The position numbers and the translations under genes were made by a program. The notes under the pieces were generated by a model. It saw only the letters and a program-made list of their open reading frames with translations, had not been told where the DNA came from and ran no database searches. A stretch of 64,000 nt of DNA from positions 48,445 through 112,444 of the forward strand of contig ONBA01000005.1 of assembly GCA_900315975.1 (NCBI GenBank), given 5' to 3'. Below, in pieces: positions 42,743-51,887 of the stretch. Source of the stretch: an uncultured Ruminococcus sp. GTDB lineage: Bacteria > Bacillota_A > Clostridia > Oscillospirales > Ruminococcaceae. How positions within the stretch are numbered: position 1 is the stretch's first letter; each line of letters begins with the position of its first letter.

Positions 42743-44581
42743 TTATTCAACTGTAACACTCTTTGCGAGATTTCTCGGCTTGTCAACATCAAGTCCCTTT
42801 GCAACAGAAACATAGTATCCCATGAGCTGAAGCGGAACAACTGCAAGACTTGCTGCAAACAGCGGGTCGGTTTTGGGGATATACGCTGTGAAATCGGCAT
42901 TATCCTCGACACTGTAGTTCCCATAAGTGGTAAGACCCATAATGTACGCACCGCGTGACTTGCATTCAACCATGTTCGACATTGTCTTTTCAAACAGGTC
43001 CTGCTGAGTTATAACGCTTATAACGAGAGTACCGTTCTCTATCAGCGAGATAGGACCGTGTTTAAGTTCGCCGGCAGCGTAAGCCTCAGAGTGGATATAG
43101 CTTATCTCCTTCATTTTGAGGCTTCCCTCAAGGCTGACAGCATAGTCTATACCGCGTCCGATGAAGAATGCATCATGAATATTGGCGAATTTAGCCGCAA
43201 ACCACTGAATACGCTCCTTATCCTCAAGTATCTTTGATACCTTATCGGGAATGGTCTGAATTTCAGCAAGGAGCTCCGCGAACCTCTCATCAGTTATCTC
43301 ACCGCGAACCTTTGAAAGCTGCATAGCAAGAAGATATCCGGCGATAAGCTGAGTGCTGTATGCCTTTGTTGTGGCAACAGAGATCTCAGGACCTGCAAGT
43401 GTATAGAAGACATTATCAGCGTCTCTTGCAATATTAGAGCCAATAACGTTAACGATTCCGAGTGTCTTTATACCGCTTTCTTTTGCAAGTGTAAGAGCAG
43501 CACGGCTGTCAGCAGTCTCACCTGACTGGCTGATGATAATTGCAAGGCTCTTTTTGTTAAGCGGCATTTTTCTGTATCTGAACTCAGAAGCGAGTTCAAC
43601 TCTTACCGGTATAGAGGTGAGTTCCTCTATGACATACTGTATAGCCATACCAACGTGATAAGCAGAGCCGCACGCAACAATGTATATCTGCTGTATCTCC
43701 CTTACTTCCTCATCACTCAGACCGAATTCGTCAAGAACGATATTGCCGTCCTTTACAACTGAATTGATAGTATCACGAATAACCTTTGGCTGCTCATGGA
43801 TCTCCTTGAGCATGAAGTGCTCGTAACCGCCCTTTTCAGCAGCTTCAGCGTCCCACTTTATCTCAACGAGTTCCTTTTCGATTTCCTCGCGGTCGATATT
43901 ATAGAATGTTACTGCGCCCTTTTCGAGCTTGGCGATTTCCATGTTGCCGATATAATAAACATTTCTTGTATATTTGAGTATTGCCGGAACGTCAGAAGCT
44001 ACATACGACTCGCCGCCTGTGATTCCGATAATCATAGGACTGTCCTTACGGGCAGTGTATATTTCACCTGCGAAGTCCTTGAACATAACGCAGAGTGCAT
44101 AAGAACCGCGGATACGTATCATTGCGCGGGCAATAGAGTCAACGGGTCCGAGGTTGTATTTCTTATAATAGTAGTCAATGAGCTTGACCGCTACCTCTGT
44201 ATCAGTCTGAGACTTGAACTCATAGCCGCTTTTTGTGAGTTTCTCGCGGAGTTCTTGATAATTCTCAATGATACCATTGTGTACGGCAACAACATTTGCA
44301 TCGTCACTTGCATGGGGGTGAGCATTTAAAGTTGAAGGCTCACCGTGGGTTGCCCAACGTGTATGACCTATACCGCAGCAGCCTTTTACAGCGTTGCCGT
44401 CATTCGTCATTTCCTTCAGCACATTGAGTTTGCCCTTTGCCTTGATCACTTCAACATCAGATGAACCGTCTCGTACAGCGATTCCGGCTGAGTCGTATCC
44501 TCTGTATTCAAGCTTTGAAAGTCCGTCAAGCAGTATAGGAGCTGCCTGTGAGGTACCTGTAAAGCCAACTATTCCACACAT
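42743..44581 (-). CDS. glmS: Glutamine-fructose-6-phosphate aminotransferase
   Basis: A 612-residue GlmS (EC 2.6.1.16), the first step to UDP-GlcNAc. MCGIVGFTGT places the nucleophilic Cys at position 2; KLEYRGYDSAGIAV and GIGHTRWATHGEPS complete the glutaminase domain (about 1-230). Two SIS sugar-isomerase domains follow (about 290-600): YIVACGSAYHVGMAI, ISQSGETADS, GELKHGPISLIE and the C-terminal KPRNLAKSVTVE. Length is normal. The leader is only about 45 bases and I see no glmS ribozyme in it. Confidence 0.97.
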   Translation of the reverse strand: MCGIVGFTGTSQAAPILLDGLSKLEYRGYDSAGIAVRDGSSDVEVIKAKGKLNVLKEMTNDGNAVKGCCGIGHTRWATHGEPSTLNAHPHASDDANVVAVHNGIIENYQELREKLTKSGYEFKSQTDTEVAVKLIDYYYKKYNLGPVDSIARAMIRIRGSYALCVMFKDFAGEIYTARKDSPMIIGITGGESYVASDVPAILKYTRNVYYIGNMEIAKLEKGAVTFYNIDREEIEKELVEIKWDAEAAEKGGYEHFMLKEIHEQPKVIRDTINSVVKDGNIVLDEFGLSDEEVREIQQIYIVACGSAYHVGMAIQYVIEELTSIPVRVELASEFRYRKMPLNKKSLAIIISQSGETADSRAALTLAKESGIKTLGIVNVIGSNIARDADNVFYTLAGPEISVATTKAYSTQLIAGYLLAMQLSKVRGEITDERFAELLAEIQTIPDKVSKILEDKERIQWFAAKFANIHDAFFIGRGIDYAVSLEGSLKMKEISYIHSEAYAAGELKHGPISLIENGTLVISVITQQDLFEKTMSNMVECKSRGAYIMGLTTYGNYSVEDNADFTAYIPKTDPLFAASLAVVPLQLMGYYVSVAKGLDVDKPRNLAKSVTVE

Positions 44582-44631
44582 AAAAAGTTTACCTCCAGTT
44601 TCTGCGTATCGTTAAAACGCAACTTAAAGTA

Positions 44632-44660
44632 ATTATACTATTTTTTATACTATTTGTCAA
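44632..44660 (-). promoter_or_regulatory. Consensus promoter of glmS
   Basis: On the complement TTGACA (44655-44660), 17 bases, TATAAT (44632-44637). Confidence 0.85.
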
Positions 44661-44677
44661 GTTTATATTCATAAAAG

Positions 44678-44700
44678 TGGGAGAAAACAAAGTTTCTCCC
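44678..44700 (-). terminator. Terminator-like hairpin after the small membrane gene
   Basis: GGGAGAAA / TTTCTCCC at 44678-44700; on the complement ACTTTTATG follows (weak U-tract). Confidence 0.6.
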
Positions 44701-44707
44701 ATAATAA

Positions 44708-44920
44708 TCATCTTTTCTGCTGAGTCTGAGTATTTCTCGGAGTTTTTTCGACTTTTTTACTGAGGAATACATCACGGTTTACAGTAAGATGCATACTGTT
44801 GTGAACGGTATAAGCTGCTGCACCTTTCTGCATATGCACATTTTTCAGCTTAGATATCATTGAGCCGACTATAATTCCGGCAACAACGAGTCCAATAACA
44901 AGGCTAATCAAAAATCCCAT
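44708..44920 (-). CDS. Small membrane protein of the SPFH operon (70 residues)
   Basis: A 70-residue protein: one N-terminal transmembrane helix (MGFLISLVIGLVVAGIIVGS, about 1-21) and a basic cytoplasmic tail ending in TPRNTQTQQKR. TTAGGAGG lies before the ATG. It is the last gene of the operon, 14 bases after the zinc-ribbon membrane protein. No family recognised. Its position suggests a helper subunit of the SPFH complex, which is inference. Confidence 0.75.
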   Translation of the reverse strand: MGFLISLVIGLVVAGIIVGSMISKLKNVHMQKGAAAYTVHNSMHLTVNRDVFLSKKVEKTPRNTQTQQKR

Positions 44921-44934
44921 TCTTCATCAGCCTC

Positions 44935-46017
44935 CTAATTTGATAATAAAAGCGATATCACGAAGCACACCGCCGTTACGACAGCAGCTATTATCGCGAA
45001 CAAACGTACAGCCGCTCCCTTATCTACGGGGAGATTTCCGACAAATTTGCCGGTCTGACCGTTCATAGCAAATGTGTACTTTTCGTTGTTCCATGACGTT
45101 GTAAGAATCCACACAGGGTAGAGCGCGTAAATCGACTTTGCATTTCTGAACTTTACACTGCTGCTTTCACAGCGAACCGTATCGTAGCCGGTGACAGTGT
45201 CACGGAATGCCGATTCTGCGCCAGTTTTTATACGCTCATTAGCTCTGCCGACACTCTGCTCTCTTGTTACATCGTACTTGTCTGCAAGATATCCTGAAAG
45301 GAATGCCGTACTGAAGTCCACAGCCTTTGTAAAGTCGAAAGGCTCTATAGACTCCATGAGGTCATCGGGCATTTTTGATGAACCGTCAACAGGCACCTGT
45401 GCAAAGCTGATATTACCTGCACGCACCGCCTGATAGTAGCTCGTCTCAACGTAGTTGAAGTTAGCATCGCTCCAGCGTCTTTTCTTCTCGGCGCGGAAAC
45501 ACATATTTGTATCTGCCTCAGCGCTGAACAGCCATACAGGAACATAAAGTCCCTTTATCTCCTCGATATGGTTTTCGTCCTTGAAAACCTTTGGAAGGAG
45601 CTTTTTGCCTTCAAGATGCTTTTTGAGTGCCTGCTTGGCAGCCTCTCTGTCAAACTGGAAAGGTATGATTCTGTCAGGACGCAGTGCACCTGAGAAAACT
45701 CCTGCCATTACTACAGGATTTCCGCAGTATGGACACGATGAAGCTCCGGCAGTATCGTCCGCGATTATCGTACCGCCGCACGACTTGCAGCTGTATTCTT
45801 TCATATTCGCGGTTTCTGCCGAATCCCACTCCGCAGTGCCTGAATTGTCCCACGACATTTCATCTCCGGAAGCATTGTTCAGTTCAATATTGTAGTTCTC
45901 AACTGTCTCAACCGGAAACTCCGAGTCGCAGTAAGGGCACTTCATGTTCTGAACTGTGCTGTTAAATTCGAGCCGTCCACCGCAGCACGGGCATTTATAT
46001 TCGTTTACTTCGGTCAA
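44935..46017 (-). CDS. Zinc-ribbon membrane protein, YdjG-like
   Basis: A 360-residue protein. Two N-terminal zinc ribbons (YKCPCCGGRL ... MKCPYCDSEF, about 8-33; YSCKSCGGTI ... SCPYCGNPV, about 73-102) are followed by a beta-rich core with VPVWLFSAEADTNMCFRAEK and one C-terminal transmembrane helix (LFAIIAAVVTAVCFVISLLL). Start appears to be TTG at 46017 with GAGGTGAGG upstream; the next Met is inside the first ribbon. It follows an SPFH-zinc ribbon gene by 29 bases. Bacillus subtilis YdjG and YdjI have a comparable pairing and support PspA at stressed membranes; homology here is judged by architecture only. Confidence 0.82.
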   Translation of the reverse strand: MTEVNEYKCPCCGGRLEFNSTVQNMKCPYCDSEFPVETVENYNIELNNASGDEMSWDNSGTAEWDSAETANMKEYSCKSCGGTIIADDTAGASSCPYCGNPVVMAGVFSGALRPDRIIPFQFDREAAKQALKKHLEGKKLLPKVFKDENHIEEIKGLYVPVWLFSAEADTNMCFRAEKKRRWSDANFNYVETSYYQAVRAGNISFAQVPVDGSSKMPDDLMESIEPFDFTKAVDFSTAFLSGYLADKYDVTREQSVGRANERIKTGAESAFRDTVTGYDTVRCESSSVKFRNAKSIYALYPVWILTTSWNNEKYTFAMNGQTGKFVGNLPVDKGAAVRLFAIIAAVVTAVCFVISLLLSN

Positions 46018-46046
46018 GTCCTCACCTCATTTCAAAGGCAGAGTTA

Positions 46047-47537
46047 TTACTTGACCATATCGTCATCGTTAAAGGGGTCGCCGCACTCGCCGCAGAATCT
46101 CGGAGGATTGAACGGGTCAGCCGGTTCCCAGCCGCACTTGTCGCATCTGTACTTAGGTGCGCCTGACGGCTTAGGTGCGCCGCAGTCAGAGCAGAACTTG
46201 CCCTTGTTGAGTGCACCGCATGAGCAGGTCCAGCCATCAGCGTCAGCCGGCTTGGGAGAACCACACTCTGCACAGAATTTGCCTGTATTTGAAGTTCCGC
46301 ATGAGCACATCCATGAGCCAGCAACAGCTCCTGCAACTGCACCGGCAGGACCTCCTGCTGCACCGCCTGCGATACCGCCGGCGACAGCTCCGAGAGCAGC
46401 TCCGCCAAGAGCAGCACCAGCGTCAGCCATAGCACCTGCTGCCGGAGCAGCAGCTTCCTTGGCAGCCTGATTCTGAGCAGCCATGTTGAAGAGATTGTTT
46501 GCGTTTATTCCGCCTACCTGCTGAGCCATGTTCATTCCGTAGAAGCCCATTACGGCTCCGTTCGGGTTAGAAGCAGCAGCTGTAAGAGCCTCTGCCTGAG
46601 CGCCGACCATGATACCGGCAGCATTTGCAGGGTCGCGCTGCCATGCGAGGTCCTCATACTTCTTGATATGCTCCTCGTCCTCGGGAGAGATATTAACGCT
46701 TTCGATAGCAACAGTACCTATCTGTATACCGCGCTTCATGAGCCATGGTTCGCGGAGAACTTCCTCCATTGCCTCTGTTATCGGTACTGTATTTATAGTA
46801 AGCTCATCGTATCTAACCTTTTGAGAGAGCTTTCCGAATGCAGGGTGGAGATGGTTGAGGAACTCTGTCTTAAGCTGACCGTCGATCTGTGAACGGTAAT
46901 ATTTATCAGTTACGTTTCCGCATACCTTCTCATAGAATTCAAGAGGGTTGCCTATCTTGTAAGAGTATGTACCGAAGCAGCGAAGACCAACTGTGAAGTT
47001 TCTTCCGATGTCCTCATACGATACTCTGAACGGTACCGGACGCGGAGTTCCAAACTTGTTGTCGAGTATCTCCTTGGTATTGATAAAGTAGATACGCTGA
47101 TCGCGGGCAACATCTCCGCCGAATGTGATACGTCTTCCTGTAGCAGCGATGAAGTCCATAACGTTCTTCTTGAAGTCACCGAGGAAGTCACCTGCAAAAA
47201 GCGAAGGCTCAAGAGATGTATCGTAAACGTATTCACCGGTCTCTGCGCAGACTTCAACTACCTGTCCCTGATCAACGATGATCATGCACTGACCGTTGTT
47301 TACAGCGATAACACTTCCGTTTGTGATTATATTTTCGCTGCCCTTTGTATTCTGTGACTTCTTGCCAATTCTTTTCTGTCCCTTTGCAACAAGGACATCA
47401 ACAGGCAGAGCATCGCAGTAGAAATATTCTTTCCACTGGTCAGCAAGCATATCTGAACCGGCATTTATAGCTGCCTGTCCAAGACCGGTATCCATACCTG
47501 CCTGAATAATTTTTTTAGCAATTTGTCTAAGACCCAT
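46047..47537 (-). CDS. SPFH-domain protein with C-terminal zinc ribbons, YdjI-like
   Basis: A 496-residue protein. After a short amphipathic N-terminus (MGLRQIAKKIIQAGMDTGLG) an SPFH domain covers about 30-300 (FYCDALPVDVLVAKGQKRIG, SVIAVNNGQCMIIVDQGQVV, PHKR-free core with GIQIGTVAIESVNISPEDEE). A Gly/Ala-rich stretch (about 360-420, GGAALGAVAGGIAGGAAGGP) leads to three zinc ribbons: CSCGTSNTGKFCAECG, CSCGALNKGKFCSDCG and CDKCGWEPAD..FCGECG. This is the YdjI-like branch, not the flotillin branch at 8265-9836. It heads the operon with the zinc-ribbon membrane protein and the small membrane protein. No pspA gene is adjacent. Confidence 0.88.
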   Translation of the reverse strand: MGLRQIAKKIIQAGMDTGLGQAAINAGSDMLADQWKEYFYCDALPVDVLVAKGQKRIGKKSQNTKGSENIITNGSVIAVNNGQCMIIVDQGQVVEVCAETGEYVYDTSLEPSLFAGDFLGDFKKNVMDFIAATGRRITFGGDVARDQRIYFINTKEILDNKFGTPRPVPFRVSYEDIGRNFTVGLRCFGTYSYKIGNPLEFYEKVCGNVTDKYYRSQIDGQLKTEFLNHLHPAFGKLSQKVRYDELTINTVPITEAMEEVLREPWLMKRGIQIGTVAIESVNISPEDEEHIKKYEDLAWQRDPANAAGIMVGAQAEALTAAASNPNGAVMGFYGMNMAQQVGGINANNLFNMAAQNQAAKEAAAPAAGAMADAGAALGGAALGAVAGGIAGGAAGGPAGAVAGAVAGSWMCSCGTSNTGKFCAECGSPKPADADGWTCSCGALNKGKFCSDCGAPKPSGAPKYRCDKCGWEPADPFNPPRFCGECGDPFNDDDMVK

Positions 47538-47626
47538 GGTAAAAACTCCTTTCGGGCAGAGTGCCCTTTGTTTTATTATTGAAATTCTTTCCTGTTAAAT
47601 AATGTCAGTCCGCCTGACATATTTTA

Positions 47627-47655
47627 ATTATATCACAGTATATTAAAAATAGCAA
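47627..47655 (-). promoter_or_regulatory. Promoter of the SPFH/zinc-ribbon operon
   Basis: On the complement TTGCTA (47650-47655), 17 bases, TATAAT (47627-47632). A short hairpin TGTCAG-GCGGA-CTGACA (47603-47619) lies at the very start of the transcript. Confidence 0.75.
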
Positions 47656-47671
47656 GAAAAATTTTTCACAT

Positions 47672-48013
47672 TCACTCCCAATCGCTCCATTCTTCAGGGA
47701 AAAAGCCGATTATTGCCTTTTTTCCGCAGCGGACTATCGGTGTTTTTATGAGCTGCTGATTCTCAAAGAGCTTTTCCTCGCGGTCACTGTCAGTCAGATA
47801 TTTCATCAGTGTGAGAGTCTGCTTGTCCTTAGCCGACTCATTTATCATGGAGTCAACTCCGCCGACTGCCTGTTTTACGCTGTCGAACTCTCCCCTGCTC
47901 ATTCCTTTTTCCTTCATGTCGATAAGCTGATACTTCTTGCCGCGCTCCTTGAACCAGCGTTCAGCCTTTTTAGTGTCGAAGCATTTTTTTGCTCCGAATA
48001 TCTGTATACCCAA
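47672..48013 (-). CDS. ArsC/Spx-family thioredoxin-fold protein
   Basis: A 113-residue ArsC/Spx-type protein. GIQIFGAKKCFDTKKAERWF has a single Cys in the active-site loop (CFDT), so it is the monothiol form and not a CxxC Spx. The conserved cis-Pro segment LIKTPIVRCGKKAIIGF and the C-terminal W are present. Likely roles are a glutaredoxin-like reductase or an RNA-polymerase-binding regulator; arsenate reduction is not implied. It lies 2 bases after the GH3 gene. Confidence 0.85.
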   Translation of the reverse strand: MGIQIFGAKKCFDTKKAERWFKERGKKYQLIDMKEKGMSRGEFDSVKQAVGGVDSMINESAKDKQTLTLMKYLTDSDREEKLFENQQLIKTPIVRCGKKAIIGFFPEEWSDWE

Positions 48014-48015
48014 TG

Positions 48016-50787
48016 TCAGTCCTCCTTTATGCTGATATCGGTAAGTTCTTCAAGTTTTTTGGTCAGGTCGAATCTTATATTGATAAGGTCAAGACCATTC
48101 TGTGCAAAATATAGGCGCATAGACGTAAAACGCGAGAACATAGGTATGTTTGCTTTAAGTGATACCGGTTCTCCGCCTGTGCCGTTCCATGTAAGAGTGC
48201 CGCTTGCTGTACCCATTGCAAATATCGTCAGCGGAATCTGTGCAAGCTCACTCTGTGTTGATGAAGACGTTATCGTAACATCGTACCAACCGGGTTCAAG
48301 AACAGTAAGAGCGAAGCTGTGATTCGTTCCCTTGACTGCTTTTACTGCGGAAAGGTCAAGTTCAAGTCCGTCAGTCAGGTCGTAGAATACTACCGGCTCA
48401 TCAGATGCGTTTTCGTCAGCCGGACGGTTTATTACCTCAACCTCAACAGGTTCACAGCAATGCCGTCTGAACGCATTGGTACCCATTACAAATCGGCAGA
48501 TATTTGCCGCATTACGCTGCAATTCACTGCGTCTGAGGTCGCCTGATGCAAGTGAAGCGAGTGTATTGTCATCGTTTTCGTCGCCGTCCGCACACACCAT
48601 GTAAACGTCATTCTGCGCCATTGCCATTGCTGCGAAGTCGGTCTTATCAGGTTTACCGCCGCGGCGGTTGATATTTGCCCACCAGTCGGTCATGGTAAAT
48701 CCAGTGAATCCCCACTCATTGCGGAGTATCACTGTATTCAGGTCGTAGTTTCCGGCAGTCCATACACCATTGATGCTGCCATATGTCGTCATTATCGAAT
48801 CCGCTCCGCCTTTTCTTACAGCTATCTCAAAGCTTTTGAGATATATCTCACGGAGTGCACGCTCAGATGCTACAGTGTCAAGGAAGTGACGGTTCGTTTC
48901 CTGATTGTTTCCGCAGAAGTGTTTGATAGTACCCGTAACACCCGAATCGTGAAGTCCCACGAGTTCAGCCGCAGCCATTGTTCCGGTAAGGTAGGGGTCT
49001 TCGGAGAAGTACTCGAAGTTTCTGCCGTTGAGTGGGTGACGATGTATATTCATTCCGGGTCCGAGCAGGCAGTCTACCTTATTAACTGTCATTTCAAGTC
49101 CCATACAGCGGAAAAGGTCCGTGATAAGCTCCTTGTTGAATGTCGAGGCTATCATAGTTCCGTTCGGCAGGCTGAACGCCTTTGTGCCGCAGTCAAGACG
49201 CATTCCCGAGGGTCCGTCCGAGCAGCAGCACGCAGGTATACCGAGCTTGTTCAGGCGGTCGGTAACTCCACCAAATGCAGAAGCCGTTCCGGCAGTAACA
49301 CGCGGACTTCCCATGCCCTCTCCTCGTATAATACACGCAAGTTCCTCATCGCTGAGCTGAGCAATAAAGTCGTCCATAGTGCACGTACCGCGTGCAACAT
49401 CAGGCAGACGGTACCCCATGTCACCGGTGTAGGGAATCTCCTCAGGCAAGCTGAAGAGTCTCCTTGCCTTTTCGTCTGCTCTGTTGAGGGGTACCGGTTC
49501 CTTCACAAGTCTGAAGCCGTTCTTCGACTGCTCAGGTCTGAAACGTTCAAACTCCTCTACAGGTGCAAGTGCCTGTTCACACTGGCAGAGTTCGACAGTA
49601 TCAGAAAGGGTTATAACTGCCGAACCGTCGCTGACATCATCTTCTATAAAGAAGCGGTGCGCACCCTCTTCAAGGACGTAGCAGTTTCTGTGACCGGTAA
49701 CTCCTGAATCATCATACGATGCAAAGTCTCGGAGGTCGGCAGTAAGAATAAGAGTCTGTTCCTCATTAGGAGCGAGATTGCGGGTCTTTTCAAATCCACA
49801 GAGTATCCTTACAGGCTGTCCGAGTTTTCCCTGCGGGTGGCTGAGGTACATTTTTATTACCTCTTTTCCGCAGTAATTGCCGGTATTCTTTACTTTTACA
49901 TATATGCTCGCAGTCGTGCCGTTTATGTCCGAGGTCTGCGAAGATATTTCAAATGTTGTGTAGGAAAGTCCATATCCGAACGGATATCGTACCTTCTCAG
50001 GTGCAAACGTATCGAAGTATCTGTAGCCGACGTAAATGTCCTCAGCGTAGTAGTTTTTATTGCGGTCACCAAAGTACTCATGCGAGGGGTAGTCTTCCAC
50101 GCTGTAGGCTATAGTATCGGGCATTTTTCCGCTCGGACTGATTTTTCCAGTCAGAATTTCCGCCACACCAGTGCCGCCTGTCATTCCACCCTGCCACACG
50201 TACAAAACAGAATCAGGCTTGCAGTTTTCTATGAATTCAAGGTCGATAAGTCCGCCGACATTCAGCAAAACCACTACCTTTTTGAATGCCGCCCTTACCT
50301 TAGTAAGCATATCCTTTTCCTTATCGGTAAGAAGAAACGAACCAGCTTCAAGCCGCGCGTCCATTTCCTCTCCGGCAGTTCTTCCTATGATGACTATCGC
50401 AGTATCACTGACCTCAGCCGCCTTTGCAACAGTCTCATCATCAAGCGGCATTTCCTCCTGTGACCATGGTTCTCCGCCCCAGCCGTTACCGAGGTCCATA
50501 GGGTTCTCATCGTCCCATTTGCGGTATATATCAAGGAGTTCCTCATTCAGCCTGACTCCGGCTTCGATGAGTCCGTCGGTGATGCCGGTAACCTTCGAGA
50601 CATTGACCATTCCGCCTGAACCGGTACCGCTTTTGTAATAATGAAGCTGAATCCGTCCGAAAACTGATACAGTGCTGTCGTTTTTCAGAGGAAGGGCATC
50701 GTTGTCGTTGCGCAGCATTACGATTCCCTCAGCCGCTACATCAGCAGCTGTGCGCAGGTATGTATTCCAATCAAGTATTTTACTCAT
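48016..50787 (-). CDS. Circularly permuted GH3 beta-glucosidase-type glycosidase
   Basis: A 923-residue cytoplasmic GH3 enzyme with inverted domain order. The GH3 C domain (about 15-285; GIVMLRNDNDALPLKNDSTV, GRTAGEEMDARLEA, YVWQGGMTGGTG) comes first. A fibronectin-like domain follows (about 330-400, YVKVKNTGNYCGKEVIKMYL). The GH3 N barrel is last (about 475-780): SDGPSGMRL, LLGPGMNIHRHPLNGRNFEY, GTIKHFCGNNQETNRHF and FTMTDWW with nucleophile Asp701. A beta-sandwich ends the protein (about 800-915). R. albus beta-glucosidase is known to have this arrangement. No signal peptide, so it acts on imported oligosaccharides. GAGG lies before the ATG. Confidence 0.93.
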   Translation of the reverse strand: MSKILDWNTYLRTAADVAAEGIVMLRNDNDALPLKNDSTVSVFGRIQLHYYKSGTGSGGMVNVSKVTGITDGLIEAGVRLNEELLDIYRKWDDENPMDLGNGWGGEPWSQEEMPLDDETVAKAAEVSDTAIVIIGRTAGEEMDARLEAGSFLLTDKEKDMLTKVRAAFKKVVVLLNVGGLIDLEFIENCKPDSVLYVWQGGMTGGTGVAEILTGKISPSGKMPDTIAYSVEDYPSHEYFGDRNKNYYAEDIYVGYRYFDTFAPEKVRYPFGYGLSYTTFEISSQTSDINGTTASIYVKVKNTGNYCGKEVIKMYLSHPQGKLGQPVRILCGFEKTRNLAPNEEQTLILTADLRDFASYDDSGVTGHRNCYVLEEGAHRFFIEDDVSDGSAVITLSDTVELCQCEQALAPVEEFERFRPEQSKNGFRLVKEPVPLNRADEKARRLFSLPEEIPYTGDMGYRLPDVARGTCTMDDFIAQLSDEELACIIRGEGMGSPRVTAGTASAFGGVTDRLNKLGIPACCCSDGPSGMRLDCGTKAFSLPNGTMIASTFNKELITDLFRCMGLEMTVNKVDCLLGPGMNIHRHPLNGRNFEYFSEDPYLTGTMAAAELVGLHDSGVTGTIKHFCGNNQETNRHFLDTVASERALREIYLKSFEIAVRKGGADSIMTTYGSINGVWTAGNYDLNTVILRNEWGFTGFTMTDWWANINRRGGKPDKTDFAAMAMAQNDVYMVCADGDENDDNTLASLASGDLRRSELQRNAANICRFVMGTNAFRRHCCEPVEVEVINRPADENASDEPVVFYDLTDGLELDLSAVKAVKGTNHSFALTVLEPGWYDVTITSSSTQSELAQIPLTIFAMGTASGTLTWNGTGGEPVSLKANIPMFSRFTSMRLYFAQNGLDLINIRFDLTKKLEELTDISIKED

Positions 50788-50863
50788 AGTATCGGCCTCA
50801 TTTCGTTGAATGATATCTTATCGTTGTCCTCTAAGCTATTTATATAGTTACAAGGGCACATTA

Positions 50864-50892
50864 ATTATAACATTTTTACAGAAAAAGCGCAA
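50864..50892 (-). promoter_or_regulatory. Promoter of the GH3 gene
   Basis: On the complement TTGCGC (50887-50892), 17 bases, TATAAT (50864-50869). Leader about 70 bases. Confidence 0.7.
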
Positions 50893-50932
50893 TAGTCTAC
50901 AATAAAAATATAAGATTTCTTCACAAATTAAA

Positions 50933-50959
50933 AAGGCGGAGAAGTGAATCATCCGCCTT
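50933..50959 (-). terminator. Terminator of uppP
   Basis: AAGGCGGA / TCCGCCTT; TTTAATTT follows on the complement. Confidence 0.8.
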
Positions 50960-50966
50960 CTTTTAT

Positions 50967-51848
50967 TTATGCAATTGCCGTTTTTATCCCGAAATAGATG
51001 AGTACTATCGTTCCGAGAACTATTCTATACCAGCCAAATACCTTGAAATCGTGCTTTTTGATGTAGTCCATGAAGAACTTGATAACAAATACTGATACTA
51101 CAAATGCAACTATCATTCCGACTGCAAGAATGCCCAGCTGTGATGCTGTAAAACCGCCGTCATACTTAACAAGTTTGAGTAAACTTGCTCCGAACATTAC
51201 CGGTACAGCAAGATAGAATGTGAACTCAGCCGCTACTGTTCGGGATATACCAATGAGAAGTGCACCTACGATAGTAGCGCCGGAACGGGAGGTTCCGGGG
51301 AAAAGTGCCGCAAGAAGCTGGAATCCGCCGATTATAAGTGCCGACTGATATGTAAGTTCCCTTATGGAGTTTACTTTGGGTTTGCGTTTTTTGTTCCAGT
51401 TTTCAACTACTATGAACGCTATACCAAACGTGATAAGTGCCAGTGCTACTACCCACGGATTGTAGAGATGTTCATCAATCCAGTCGTCAACAAGAAATCC
51501 GATAACTGCGGCAGGTACACAAGCGACTGCTACCTTGAACCACATACGTATGATGTTCATTTTCAAATATGCGCCGAAACCTTCTTTGCGCCACGGATAC
51601 TTGTTGTTCTCCTTTCCGAATGGGAAAAGCTTTTTCCAGAAAATCACGACTACAGCCATTATCGCTCCAAGCTGTATCACGACGTCGAACATCTCAATAA
51701 AGCCTTCATTAACTGTTTCGTTGTCACTGACATGAAGATTCAGAAACTGATTGAACAGTATCAGGTGACCGGTACTGCTGACCGGAAGCCACTCGGTTAC
51801 ACCCTCGACAATACCGAGGATAACAGATTTGATAAATTCTAAAACCAT
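50967..51848 (-). CDS. uppP: Undecaprenyl-diphosphate phosphatase
   Basis: A 293-residue UppP/BacA (EC 3.6.1.27). VEGVTEWLPVSSTGHLIL is the first catalytic motif (E/QxxxE, with conserved Ser-Thr-Gly-His) and ALFPGTSRSGATIVGALLIG the second (PGxSRS). Seven to eight hydrophobic helices fit the family. It recycles undecaprenyl diphosphate for wall synthesis and gives bacitracin tolerance when overproduced. Start at 51848 with GAAAGGA upstream. Confidence 0.96.
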   Translation of the reverse strand: MVLEFIKSVILGIVEGVTEWLPVSSTGHLILFNQFLNLHVSDNETVNEGFIEMFDVVIQLGAIMAVVVIFWKKLFPFGKENNKYPWRKEGFGAYLKMNIIRMWFKVAVACVPAAVIGFLVDDWIDEHLYNPWVVALALITFGIAFIVVENWNKKRKPKVNSIRELTYQSALIIGGFQLLAALFPGTSRSGATIVGALLIGISRTVAAEFTFYLAVPVMFGASLLKLVKYDGGFTASQLGILAVGMIVAFVVSVFVIKFFMDYIKKHDFKVFGWYRIVLGTIVLIYFGIKTAIA

Positions 51849-51887
51849 TGCTCTATCCTTTCTTTAATGCGTATTTTAAGCCTATTG

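Noticed and set aside
44582..44640. A glmS ribozyme before glmS
   Set aside because: The leader after the consensus promoter is too short.
47672..48013. Arsenate reductase with an ars operon
   Set aside because: Only the fold fits; no arsR, arsB or acr3 is nearby and the active-site context is Spx/ArsC-like monothiol.
48886..49707. A 273-codon plus-strand frame opposite the GH3 gene
   Set aside because: Antisense to the GH3 catalytic barrel; composition and lack of ribosome site speak against it.
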